Origin: Lachnospiraceae bacterium | Lineage (GTDB): Bacteria; Bacillota; Clostridia; Lachnospirales; Lachnospiraceae | Length of the DNA: 64,000 nucleotides | Reading direction: 5' to 3' | NCBI GenBank assembly: GCA_024692905.1 | Contig: JAILLY010000092.1 | Coordinates: 25,396-89,395 of the forward strand | Shown here: piece by piece, positions 17,911 to 26,825 of the stretch | How the letters are laid out: each line of letters starts with the position of its first letter | Position numbering within the stretch: position 1 is the first letter of the stretch | Notes under the pieces: model-generated | Database searches by the model: none | Told to the model about the DNA's origin: nothing | The model's input: the letters and a program-made list of their open reading frames with translations, nothing else | Position numbers and translations under genes: made by a program

Positions 17911-20261
17911 GCGGCAGCGAAGAAGTCAGGACCGGCGGCAAAGAGTCTGTAGGGAATGTGGTACTTAATTACAAGTATTACAAAGGCATTGATCTGTATT
18001 CGGAGGGTGAGAGCGAGGACAGGCTCCTCGAACTCGTAAAAGAGCATGACAGGGATGCGTATCCGCATGTTATCCAGAACCTGCGGTCGTGGTCCGTCAT
18101 GTACCATCTGTCTGCGGAAAGAGAGAATATATGCAGCTGGCTGCCCATTAAGAAAACGGACAAGGTCCTTGAGATCGGTTCGGGATGCGGTGCCATTACG
18201 GGCTGCCTTGCTTCCAATGCGGGATGGGTCAAGTGCATTGAACTGAGCAGGAAGCGGAGCATGATCAATGCGACCCGCCATAAGGATATGCATAATATCG
18301 AGATAATCGTGGGGAATTTCGAGGACATAGAACCCGATATCGAGAATGATTTTGACTATATCACGCTGATCGGCGTTCTTGAATATGCCGGCAGTTATAT
18401 AAGTTCGGACGATCCTTACAGGGATATGTTAAGGAGGGTGCTTAAGCATCTTAAGAAGGACGGAAAGCTCATCATAGCGATCGAGAACCAGCTCGGCCTT
18501 AAGTACTTTGCCGGCTGCAAGGAGGATCACACGGCAAGGTTCTATGAGGGCATAGAGGGTTATCCTTCCTCGGAAGGAGTAAAGACCTTTTCAAGGCGCG
18601 CCCTTGAGAAGATGCTTTATGAGACCGGTTACTCCTCAAGGTTCTATTATCCCTATCCGGATTATAAGCTCCCGTCCGTCATTTATTCGGATGCATGGCT
18701 CCCAAGATGCGGTGAGCTTGACAATAACATGAGGAATTTCGATGCCGACAGGATGGTGACCTTTGACGAATCGAAGGTTTTCGACACCCTGATAAACGAC
18801 GGGCTGTTCGCGGAGTTCTCGAATTCCTTCCTCGTGATCGCCACTAAAGATGAGATACCGTCCGACAGGCAGATCCCCGTATATGCCAAGTTCTCGGGTG
18901 AGAGAACGGCTAAGTACAGGGTGGGTACAGTCATTTATTCGAACGCCGACGGCACACACAGGTCGGTGCGCAAGCAGGCTCTCAATCCCGAAGCCAATTC
19001 ACATGTCGATGACATATATGTTAATTTCACGAAGCTTTCGGCCGAATATGAAGGTTCCGGCCTTGTGCCGAACGTCTGCGCACGCCTTGCCGAGGATGAT
19101 GCGGAGGCACTGCTTGGTGCGCTCAATGAAACCGGCGGTATCGTAGGGCTTGAGTTTATCGACGGCATCACCCTGGAGGAATACCTTGACGAGCTTGAAG
19201 GACGTAAGGAATACGAACGGATGCTCCTGCTTATGAAGCAGTATGCGGCCGTGCTAAAGTCAGTCAGCAGGAACGATTTTAAAAACACCGATGAATTCGT
19301 TAGGATCTTCGGGGAACGCGCGGATGAGGATGATAAGAGTGCGGTCCTCTCCGATATAGATATGATCTTTACGAACATCGTTTTTGACCGCAGCAAGATG
19401 GAGAACGGATCGTGGATAGTCCTTGATTACGAGTGGACATTTGATTTTCCCGTTCCGCTTAAGTTCATCATTTTCAGAGCGCTCTTCTATTATATCCGCT
19501 CCCATAAGGGTTCGGGTTTCCTTAAATACATAAAAAGGCGCGGGCTTGACCTGTATGCGGAATTCGGCATATCGATGGCGAAGAAGATCATGTTCGGAAG
19601 GATGGAGGCCAATTTCCAGCTTATGATAATAGGCAGGGCGGCTTCCACGTTCGTGCTTCATGAACTTATGCCCGTAGTTACGGCGGATGCCGTTAAGGCC
19701 TCGGATAAAGTGTTCCGTTTAAGGGACCTTAATCATCCGAAGGTATATTACGGACGCGGTGACGGCTTCGCCACCGGAAAGGAACTTGACTTATTTGCGA
19801 CCGTCGAAGGCGGTGAAGTGACTCTCGAAGTGCCGATGGAGCCCGGGATGACCCAGCTGCGCGTCGATCCGACGGAGTATAAGTCGATCGTCACGGTAAA
19901 CTCTGTCATGTTCCGCGCGGAGGACGGAAGCGAGGTAAAGATCGAGGAATTCGCAACGAACGGATATGTCGTTGACGAAAAGACGATCCTGTTTGATACG
20001 GACGATGCCCAGATCATCCTTCCGAGGCTCCCGGTCGGGCGCAAGACGATAGAGTTTAAATACAGCGTTACAATGACGGATGAGGCTGTGTTTGATTCGC
20101 TGTGCAGACGGCTTGAAAAAGATGAATCTCACAGCATAACCGGACATATGATGAACAAGGTTGCAAACAGGCTCGGTATCAGGGGAGCCGAGGCGCTTCC
20201 GACAGGATTAAGATATAATAAACCACGGCAGGGAAGGGGCGGTTCTGATGAGCATATTTGA
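17907..20261 (+). CDS. Bifunctional methyltransferase and kinase-like protein, WbdD-like chain terminator
   Basis: A 784-residue protein. A class I SAM-methyltransferase domain occupies about 60-260, with motif I VLEIGSGCGAITG (about 86-98). It is followed by a protein-kinase/APH-like region (about 320-560) in which SDIDMIFTNIVF (about 482-493) and VLDYEWTFDFP (about 505-515) fit the catalytic loop Asp/Asn and the metal-binding Asp. A beta-rich tail (about 610-750) ends the protein. WbdD of Escherichia coli O9a joins the same two activities and caps mannan with methyl phosphate to set chain length for Wzt-dependent export. Adjacency to wzt supports an equivalent role here. The long coiled coil of WbdD is not apparent; the tail may replace it. 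Confidence 0.75.
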   Translation: MSGSEEVRTGGKESVGNVVLNYKYYKGIDLYSEGESEDRLLELVKEHDRDAYPHVIQNLRSWSVMYHLSAERENICSWLPIKKTDKVLEIGSGCGAITGCLASNAGWVKCIELSRKRSMINATRHKDMHNIEIIVGNFEDIEPDIENDFDYITLIGVLEYAGSYISSDDPYRDMLRRVLKHLKKDGKLIIAIENQLGLKYFAGCKEDHTARFYEGIEGYPSSEGVKTFSRRALEKMLYETGYSSRFYYPYPDYKLPSVIYSDAWLPRCGELDNNMRNFDADRMVTFDESKVFDTLINDGLFAEFSNSFLVIATKDEIPSDRQIPVYAKFSGERTAKYRVGTVIYSNADGTHRSVRKQALNPEANSHVDDIYVNFTKLSAEYEGSGLVPNVCARLAEDDAEALLGALNETGGIVGLEFIDGITLEEYLDELEGRKEYERMLLLMKQYAAVLKSVSRNDFKNTDEFVRIFGERADEDDKSAVLSDIDMIFTNIVFDRSKMENGSWIVLDYEWTFDFPVPLKFIIFRALFYYIRSHKGSGFLKYIKRRGLDLYAEFGISMAKKIMFGRMEANFQLMIIGRAASTFVLHELMPVVTADAVKASDKVFRLRDLNHPKVYYGRGDGFATGKELDLFATVEGGEVTLEVPMEPGMTQLRVDPTEYKSIVTVNSVMFRAEDGSEVKIEEFATNGYVVDEKTILFDTDDAQIILPRLPVGRKTIEFKYSVTMTDEAVFDSLCRRLEKDESHSITGHMMNKVANRLGIRGAEALPTGLRYNKPRQGRGGSDEHI

Positions 20262-22452
20262 CAGACGAAAGCTTATGGACAGTTATACCGATGAGGTCCG
20301 TAAGCAGACGGATCCCTACGGGTATTTCTGCCAGAACGAGAAGATAAGGAGAGGGGAAGATAAGCCGGAAGAAACGCCGGACGGCCCTTCTTTTTATGAT
20401 GTATATGACCTGCGCTCGGTGGTTTTTGCGGAGGAAACGGATGCGACGACCGAAGAGATCGAAAGCAGCGATTATCTGTTTATCCGCAGCAGGGGGGTCA
20501 CATACGAAGAGCTTGAGCTTAAGCTTTCCATGGCTGAAAACCCCGGAGCCGATATAGTCTACTGGGATGAGGACAGGGTCATCGACGGAAGGAGACATGC
20601 TCCTTATTTTAAGCCCGGCTGGTCGCCGGATACACTGCTTAATTACAATTATATCGGCGATTCCTATATGATCTCCACGACACTTGCGCTTCGTGTCATC
20701 AACATAGTCAGGAACGAATGGTGTGACAGGGAGCTTACCGACATAAACAACAATACCATCGCCGGTGAGGATGATCTTGAACGCCGGGGTGAGGACGAGA
20801 TAAGGTATGATTTTCTGTTAAGAGCGACCGAACTTACGGGCAGCATACTCCATATACCCGCGGTCGCGGCGCATATACCGGATGAGACTGCCGATGAGGA
20901 CGAGATCTATTCGGATATCATCTGGAAGAATCAGTCGCAGAAGTTCATAAAGATCCGTAATGAGGCCCTTAAGAGACGCGGGGTTAAGTTTACATACGAG
21001 AAGGTATTTGAAAGGAAAGATAACAATGTTATCAATAACAATGCTATCAATAACATTGTTATTAAACCATCGGAACCGGGAATGAGCCTTTCCGTTATTA
21101 TCCCGTCAAAGAATAATTCGGGCGCACTCATAAAGTGCTTAAACAGCATAAAGGAGCGTTTTGTCCCCTCAGGCGGGAACAGGCTTGAGATAATAATCGT
21201 TGATAACGGCAGCGGGAGCATGGAAGGTGCGAAGATCGAGGATTATTTAAGGCTTTATACGTCCGCGATCCCCGTGAAATACCTGTACGTCAAGATGGAT
21301 TTCAATTTCTCGAAGATGTGCAATATCGGTGCCGCCGAGGCGACAATGGATAATCTTTTATTCCTAAACGACGATATCGAGCTTGCGGATGACGGGACCT
21401 TTGAGAGGATGTGTGCATATGCTTCGATGGATCATGTGGGCGCCGTAGGGGCCAAGCTGTATTATCCGGGCGGGAACGTGATCCAGCACAGCGGGATAAC
21501 GGTTTCCCTGGACTGCGGCCCGACGCATAAGCTTGCGACTTTTCCCGATGACAAGCCGTATTATTACGGGAGGAACATCTTTGACTTCAACGTACTTGCT
21601 GTGACCGGCGCATGCCTTATGATAAGCCGGGAAAAATTCTTTAAATACGGCAGTTTTAATGATAAAATGAGTGTTGGCTATAACGACGTGGAACTGTGCG
21701 TCAGGCTGCATGAAGCCGGGCTTTACAACGTGGTCTTAAATGAATGCATCCTGTTCCATCATGAATCCCTATCAAGAGGACAGGATCATAAGGATGATGC
21801 CAAATATGCGCGTCTTAAGGAGGAAAGGCAGTTATTGTACGACCTCCATCCGTGGATACTTACAGATAAAGATCCGTACTATAACCCCAACCTGATACCG
21901 GACACGCTGGCATACACTGTCAATATCATGGCAGATCACGCGGTCCGCAGTTCAAGGAACGCACTTATAGAGGATCAGTCGCTTGATAATAAGTTAAGCA
22001 GCATACTGGGGAGATACCGTTCGGACCGTGAGGCGGGTAAAGCCAGATTGAGAAGGGGCAGCAGGCGGCTTCATTTCAATATCGAAAGGACGGGCTTCTT
22101 CCGCGGGATAATGAAGGATGAAGAGGACTACTATCAGATAGAGGGATGGGCAACTCTCACGAAGAGGGATAATGCCATGTACAGCACGCAGCTTGCATTC
22201 ATCGACGAGGAGGGCGAATGCCTGATATTTGATACGTTCAGGCAGAGCAGGGAAGACGTTTCGGTCGTGTTCGTTAACGAGAAGAACCTGTTCCTTACCG
22301 GATTTGTGTGCAAGATCCCCGCGAGCATGATAAAACGGGACGAAACATACAGGGTCGCGGTCATCAAAAAGTCCGGCCTTACGGGCATCAAATACGCAGC
22401 ACTGGGAGATTATTATGAACCTGCAAGAGGATACAGATCAGAAGAAGGCTGA
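20248..22452 (+). CDS. GT2 glycosyltransferase with degenerate N-terminal half-domain and active C-terminal GT2 domain
   Basis: A 734-residue protein overlapping the previous gene by 14 bp. Residues about 75-260 resemble only the acceptor half of a GT2 domain (VYWDEDRV, PYFKPGWSPD, LLNYNYIGD) and lack the nucleotide-binding half. After an Asn-rich linker (about 257-272) comes a complete rhamnosyltransferase-like GT2 domain: LSVIIPSKN (about 280), VDNGSG (about 316), LNDDIEL (about 372), QHSGI, VTGACLM and a conserved HHESLSRG. The last 170 residues form an additional domain of unknown role. Compare the proteins at 22415 and 35565, where the other combinations occur. Confidence 0.85.
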   Translation: MSIFDRRKLMDSYTDEVRKQTDPYGYFCQNEKIRRGEDKPEETPDGPSFYDVYDLRSVVFAEETDATTEEIESSDYLFIRSRGVTYEELELKLSMAENPGADIVYWDEDRVIDGRRHAPYFKPGWSPDTLLNYNYIGDSYMISTTLALRVINIVRNEWCDRELTDINNNTIAGEDDLERRGEDEIRYDFLLRATELTGSILHIPAVAAHIPDETADEDEIYSDIIWKNQSQKFIKIRNEALKRRGVKFTYEKVFERKDNNVINNNAINNIVIKPSEPGMSLSVIIPSKNNSGALIKCLNSIKERFVPSGGNRLEIIIVDNGSGSMEGAKIEDYLRLYTSAIPVKYLYVKMDFNFSKMCNIGAAEATMDNLLFLNDDIELADDGTFERMCAYASMDHVGAVGAKLYYPGGNVIQHSGITVSLDCGPTHKLATFPDDKPYYYGRNIFDFNVLAVTGACLMISREKFFKYGSFNDKMSVGYNDVELCVRLHEAGLYNVVLNECILFHHESLSRGQDHKDDAKYARLKEERQLLYDLHPWILTDKDPYYNPNLIPDTLAYTVNIMADHAVRSSRNALIEDQSLDNKLSSILGRYRSDREAGKARLRRGSRRLHFNIERTGFFRGIMKDEEDYYQIEGWATLTKRDNAMYSTQLAFIDEEGECLIFDTFRQSREDVSVVFVNEKNLFLTGFVCKIPASMIKRDETYRVAVIKKSGLTGIKYAALGDYYEPARGYRSEEG
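21019..21063. repeat. AT-rich palindromic insertion encoding an Asn/Ile linker
   Basis: GATAAC (21019-21024) pairs with GTTATC (21028-21033), and AATAACAATG (21034-21043) pairs perfectly with CATTGTTATT (21054-21063). The stretch encodes a run of Asn, Ile and Val between the two halves of the glycosyltransferase. Its base composition differs sharply from the flanking gene, suggesting a short insertion or expansion. Confidence 0.7.
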
Positions 22453-24454
22453 ATATTACAGGGAACTGTATGAGAAGGAAAGGGAGAAGAGTCAGGCGCT
22501 CGCGACAAAGCTTGCGGACGTTGAGGCTCAGAATACCGACTTAACATATAAGCTCGACAAGATCAGGAAGAGCAGTCTGTGGAAGTGTATCTATCCTTTC
22601 AGGCTTGCTTATTCCCATTTTAAGAACCTGATCGTCAGGATCAGGCGTTACGGGAGCTTAAAGAACCTTATCGCAAAGATAAAGAGCAAGCGCATAGAGC
22701 GGGCTGCTTATAAGAGCTACGGGACTCTCAGCATGCCGGACGAGGCTGAGCGCAAGGCCCAGGAGGAGACTGTATTTAACAGGGATATCACATTCAGTAT
22801 CCTTGTGCCTTTGTATAACACTCCCGAAAAGTTCCTGCGTGAGATGATCGGTTCGGTAACCGCACAGACTTACCGTAAGTGGGAATTATGCCTTGCGGAC
22901 GGATCGGATGACGAGCATAAGGAGGTCGGTGAGATATGCAGGGAATATGCCGCCGCGGATGAGCGCATAAAGTATAAGAAGCTTGAAGAGAACCTCGGTA
23001 TCTCGGGCAATACGAACAAATGCCTTGAGATGGCGACCGGGGAATATATAGGATTGTTCGATCATGATGATATCCTGCATCCGTGCGCACTTTACGAATA
23101 CATGAAGGCTATCTGCAAAGATGACGGGGACGGCGGTGATGCGGTATGCGCGGATTACATCTACTGCGATGAGACGACCTTTAAGGACGGCAGCATCGAC
23201 AATATGATCACGCTGCATTTCAAGCCTGATTTTGCGATAGACAATCTCAGGGCAAATAACTATATATGTCATTTTTCGGTATTCTCAAAGGAACTTATAG
23301 ACAGTACCGGTCTTTTCAGGCCGGAGTTTGACGGTTCGCAGGATCACGACCTTATCCTGAGGCTTACCCATAATGCCAAAAAGATCGTGCATGTTCCGAA
23401 GATACTCTATTACTGGAGATCGCATGCGGGATCGGTGGCTTCGGACATAAATGCGAAGACCTACGCGATAGACGCGGCTAAGGGAGCTGTGGCGGCGCAT
23501 CTTACACAGTGCGGTTTCAGCGGTTTTTCGATAGAGAGTTCAAGGGCGTTTGAGACGATATTCAGGATACGCTACAGACTCACGGAGCGTCCGCTCATCT
23601 CGATACTCATCCCGAACAAGGATCACGTTGAGGATCTTAGGCGCTGCATAGATTCCATCCTTACAAAGACGGCATATGAAGATTACGAGATCATAGTCAT
23701 CGAGAATAACAGTACGCTTGATGAGACATTTGAATATTACGAAACGATAAAGAAGCATCCTTCCGTAAGAGTCATAAAGTACGAGGGTGACTTTAACTAT
23801 TCAAAGATCAACAACCTCGGAGCATCCGAAGCAAACGGGAAATATATCGTACTCTTGAACAACGATACCGAAGTCATCACGAGAACGTGGCTTGAGGAGA
23901 TGCTCATGTATGCGCAGCGCGATGACGTCGGAGCCGTAGGGTGCATGCTGTACTATCCGGACCTTACGATCCAGCATGCGGGCATAGTACTGGGGCTTGG
24001 AGCACACAGGACTGCCGGCCATTCGCATTATAAGATGAACAAGGAAAATCTGGGATATATGGGACGTTTATGTTATGCCCAGAATGTTTCGGCAGTTACG
24101 GGCGCATGCCTTATGACATCGAAGGCCGATTACGATTCGGTCGGCGGACTTAACGAGGATCTTGCGGTGGCATTAAATGACGTGGATTACTGTCTTAAGT
24201 TAAGGCGCAAGGGTCTTCTTAACGTATTTACTCCCTTTGCGGAGCTGTATCATTACGAATCGGCTTCGAGAGGTACCGATGTGACCGAAGCCGCCGATAA
24301 GGATAAGGCCGAAAGATACAACAGGGAGTGTGAACTCTTTAAGAGCATATGGAAGGATGAACTAAAAAAGGGCGATCCGTATTTTAACCCGAACTTCTCG
24401 CTCGATCACAGCAATTTCGTCTTAAAGGGCGACCCCAAAGCGATGGTGGAATGA
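22415..24454 (+). CDS. Tandem-domain GT2 glycosyltransferase (two intact catalytic domains)
   Basis: A 679-residue protein. An N-terminal coiled coil (about 1-60; KAEYYRELYEKEREKSQALATK region split by charged heptads) precedes GT2 domain A (about 125-370) with FSILVPLYNT, ADGSDD (about 160), DHDDIL (about 215) and HWRS-type YYWRS, then GT2 domain B (about 393-650) with ISILIPNKD, IENNST, LLNNDTEV (about 480), QHAGI and VTGACLM. Two-domain enzymes of this sort usually add two successive sugars, often rhamnoses. It starts 38 bp inside the previous gene, with GGAG 6 bp upstream of the ATG, and ends in an ATGATGA overlap with the next gene. Confidence 0.88.
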   Translation: MNLQEDTDQKKAEYYRELYEKEREKSQALATKLADVEAQNTDLTYKLDKIRKSSLWKCIYPFRLAYSHFKNLIVRIRRYGSLKNLIAKIKSKRIERAAYKSYGTLSMPDEAERKAQEETVFNRDITFSILVPLYNTPEKFLREMIGSVTAQTYRKWELCLADGSDDEHKEVGEICREYAAADERIKYKKLEENLGISGNTNKCLEMATGEYIGLFDHDDILHPCALYEYMKAICKDDGDGGDAVCADYIYCDETTFKDGSIDNMITLHFKPDFAIDNLRANNYICHFSVFSKELIDSTGLFRPEFDGSQDHDLILRLTHNAKKIVHVPKILYYWRSHAGSVASDINAKTYAIDAAKGAVAAHLTQCGFSGFSIESSRAFETIFRIRYRLTERPLISILIPNKDHVEDLRRCIDSILTKTAYEDYEIIVIENNSTLDETFEYYETIKKHPSVRVIKYEGDFNYSKINNLGASEANGKYIVLLNNDTEVITRTWLEEMLMYAQRDDVGAVGCMLYYPDLTIQHAGIVLGLGAHRTAGHSHYKMNKENLGYMGRLCYAQNVSAVTGACLMTSKADYDSVGGLNEDLAVALNDVDYCLKLRRKGLLNVFTPFAELYHYESASRGTDVTEAADKDKAERYNRECELFKSIWKDELKKGDPYFNPNFSLDHSNFVLKGDPKAMVE

Positions 24455-25731
24455 TGAAGAGATTCTTTAAGATACTCGGCATATCTGCGGCAGCGGTACT
24501 GTTTGCCGTTGCCGCTTTGTTTATTTATTTCGTTATACGTTCGAATACTTTTTCCGATAAGCCCGGATCGTATTATGTTGAACTGGCAAAGCAGCAGCGG
24601 GACGAACTGTATGTGGAAGATGACGAAGATCCCGGAGAAGATGCCGGAGAACGTAAAGACAGCGGCCTTTCCGAAGAAGAGCTTGAACGGAAGTACCTCT
24701 CTTTTCTTGAACCCGCCGATGATGAATATGACTTTAAATGGGCCAACGATCATAATGAATCAACGGTCCTTGGCTTTCAGTACGCAAGGGACTCAAAGGC
24801 ATATGAGATGATCTTCGGATATCCGGAGCCGACCCTTGAGGATCTTTACGGAGTCATTGATGCAAACACCGCGCTTTCGGACAAATACAAGACATTTCTT
24901 AAGGATTTTTCCAAAGACTGGCTGACTCTTTATCCCGAGTCCGATATGAGTGTATTTTATCATAATCTTGAAACGCTCAAGATCGACGAGATGACAGAGC
25001 AGGAGATAATGATGACGGCCATGAACACAGGAGTTGCAGCCTGTTATGTCAGCAAGGATAACAGGATCTGCATAAACAAGGAAGCCGATGTTTTTGACAG
25101 GTCATCGGATGATTACGTGGTACTTGTTCATGAGATATTACATGCTGCCCGCGGGACCAGGTCGAAGATTGACGGCACGGATGTAAGCATAGGCTTTTTT
25201 GAGAATCTTGATTACGGCCTTTATGAAGACGAGGTCATGGATACATACTTCGCACTTAAGCTGCAGGGGCTTGACCGTAAGGCGGTCTATTATACACTGC
25301 AGTCGTCATATTACAGACAGCTTATGCCCCTTGTTGAATACGACGGGAATGATTATATGAACCACTCCGTCAACTATCTTGAGGAAAAGATCGGGGAGGC
25401 ATTTGACAGATACGGGATAGATATCACGGCACTTCATTACATGGCGCTTATTGATTCACAGGCCAAGGCTCATTACAGACCGAATTCGGAAGTGGATTAC
25501 CGGGATTACGGAGAACTGTATAAAACACAGGTAAAGATTTACGGCATACAGCATTTAAATGCGGAAATGACCCATGAGGAAACGGAAAAGGAATTCGAGG
25601 TTTTCTGGGATGATATAACCTATAATTTCGATGCACTCCCCGATCCGTATCCGGACATGACAAAGGAGCAGTATAAACCGTACTGGGATGAGTATGTTGA
25701 TATGATAAAAAAGGAGGCGGGACAGTCATGA
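24451..25731 (+). CDS. Membrane-anchored protein with zinc-metalloprotease-like HExxH motif
   Basis: A 426-residue protein with one N-terminal membrane anchor (about 10-30) and an extracellular remainder. VLVHEILHAARG contains HEILH (about 227-231), the zinc-binding HExxH of gluzincin/metzincin-type peptidases; acidic YEDEVMDTY about 30 residues later could give the third ligand. I do not recognise the family. It overlaps the tandem GT gene by ATGA at the start and the dehydrogenase gene by ATGA at the end, so it is embedded in the operon. It could process a surface protein or a wall component, or the fold may be used without catalysis. Confidence 0.6.
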   Translation: MMKRFFKILGISAAAVLFAVAALFIYFVIRSNTFSDKPGSYYVELAKQQRDELYVEDDEDPGEDAGERKDSGLSEEELERKYLSFLEPADDEYDFKWANDHNESTVLGFQYARDSKAYEMIFGYPEPTLEDLYGVIDANTALSDKYKTFLKDFSKDWLTLYPESDMSVFYHNLETLKIDEMTEQEIMMTAMNTGVAACYVSKDNRICINKEADVFDRSSDDYVVLVHEILHAARGTRSKIDGTDVSIGFFENLDYGLYEDEVMDTYFALKLQGLDRKAVYYTLQSSYYRQLMPLVEYDGNDYMNHSVNYLEEKIGEAFDRYGIDITALHYMALIDSQAKAHYRPNSEVDYRDYGELYKTQVKIYGIQHLNAEMTHEETEKEFEVFWDDITYNFDALPDPYPDMTKEQYKPYWDEYVDMIKKEAGQS

Positions 25732-26720
25732 GCGGAAAGGTAAAGATAGCTTTTTTTGATGCAAAGGATTATGACATTGTTTCTTTCGATGAAGCCAATG
25801 AAAAAGCCGGTTACAAGATCAAGTATTTCGAGACGAAGCTTGATGAGGATACGGTAAAGCTTGCCAAGGGATATGATGTGGTATGCGTATTTGTAAATGA
25901 TACCGTAAACGAAAAGGTGATAAACTCGCTTGTCAAAAAGGGAGTAAAGCTCATTGCACTAAGGTGTGCCGGCTTCAATAACGTGGATATAAAACATGCC
26001 GCGGGAAAGATAGGCGTCGTCAGGGTGCCTGCATATTCACCGTACGCGGTTGCGGAGCATGCCGCGGCACTTCTCCTTACCTCGGTAAGGCGTATACACA
26101 AGTCATATATAAGGACGAAGGATTTCAATTTCAGCTTAAGCAATCTTATGGGTTTTGATCTGCACGGCAAGACGGTCGGCGTAGTCGGGACCGGTAAGAT
26201 AGGCCGCGTGTTCATTGACATATGCAGGGGATTCGGGATGAACGTGATCGCATATGACAAGTTCCCCGTTAAGGATGCGGATTACGAATATGTCGATCTT
26301 AAGGAGATATGGAAGAGAAGTGATATCATCTCCTTCCACTGTCCGCTCACGGACGAGACCTATCATATGGTCGATCAGAAGAGCATAAAGAGCATGAAGA
26401 AGGGAGTCATCCTTATAAATACTTCAAGAGGTGCCCTGATAGATGCGGATGCGCTGCTTGAAGGCATAAGGAAGCGCCATATCGGAGCCGCCTGCCTTGA
26501 TGTGTACGAAGAGGAAGCGGATGTGTTCTTTGAGGACAGGTCGGGACATATCTTTGAAGATGATACGCTCGCAAGGCTCATTTCGATGCCAAATGTCATA
26601 GTAACCTCGCATCAGGCCTTCCTGACACGTGAAGCCCTTACAAATATCGCAGACACGACGCTTGCAAATATCGACGGATATTTAAGCACCGGGAAGTCGG
26701 TCAATGAGGTAAAGCCTTAA
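25728..26720 (+). CDS. D-lactate dehydrogenase-like 2-hydroxyacid dehydrogenase
   Basis: A 330-residue D-isomer-specific 2-hydroxyacid dehydrogenase. The substrate domain carries LRCAGFNNVD (about 79-88). The NAD domain has VGVVGTGKIGRVF (about 145-157), HCPLT (about 204), INTSRG (about 227-232, catalytic Arg), acidic DVYEEE (about 256) and the catalytic His in TSHQAF (about 293). These features and length match fermentative D-LDH (LdhA). It is translationally coupled to the HExxH gene, unusual for a fermentation enzyme, and may instead supply a lactate substituent; that is speculation. No terminator was clear in the following 106 bp. Confidence 0.88.
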   Translation: MSGKVKIAFFDAKDYDIVSFDEANEKAGYKIKYFETKLDEDTVKLAKGYDVVCVFVNDTVNEKVINSLVKKGVKLIALRCAGFNNVDIKHAAGKIGVVRVPAYSPYAVAEHAAALLLTSVRRIHKSYIRTKDFNFSLSNLMGFDLHGKTVGVVGTGKIGRVFIDICRGFGMNVIAYDKFPVKDADYEYVDLKEIWKRSDIISFHCPLTDETYHMVDQKSIKSMKKGVILINTSRGALIDADALLEGIRKRHIGAACLDVYEEEADVFFEDRSGHIFEDDTLARLISMPNVIVTSHQAFLTREALTNIADTTLANIDGYLSTGKSVNEVKP

Positions 26721-26750
26721 GGCCGGGCCCCTTTCGTTTCCGTCTTTTTA

Positions 26751-26779
26751 TGGACGATTTCTGCGTGATAGTATATAAT
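26751..26779 (+). promoter_or_regulatory. Probable promoter for phosphoglucomutase
   Basis: TGGACG (26751-26756, four of six matches to TTGACA), 17-bp spacer, TATAAT (26774-26779). The predicted leader to the ATG at 26826 is about 40 nt. Confidence 0.5.
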
Positions 26780-26825
26780 AAAACATTAAGGATGAGCATA
26801 AACGTACCCGGAAGGAGGAATGGAT

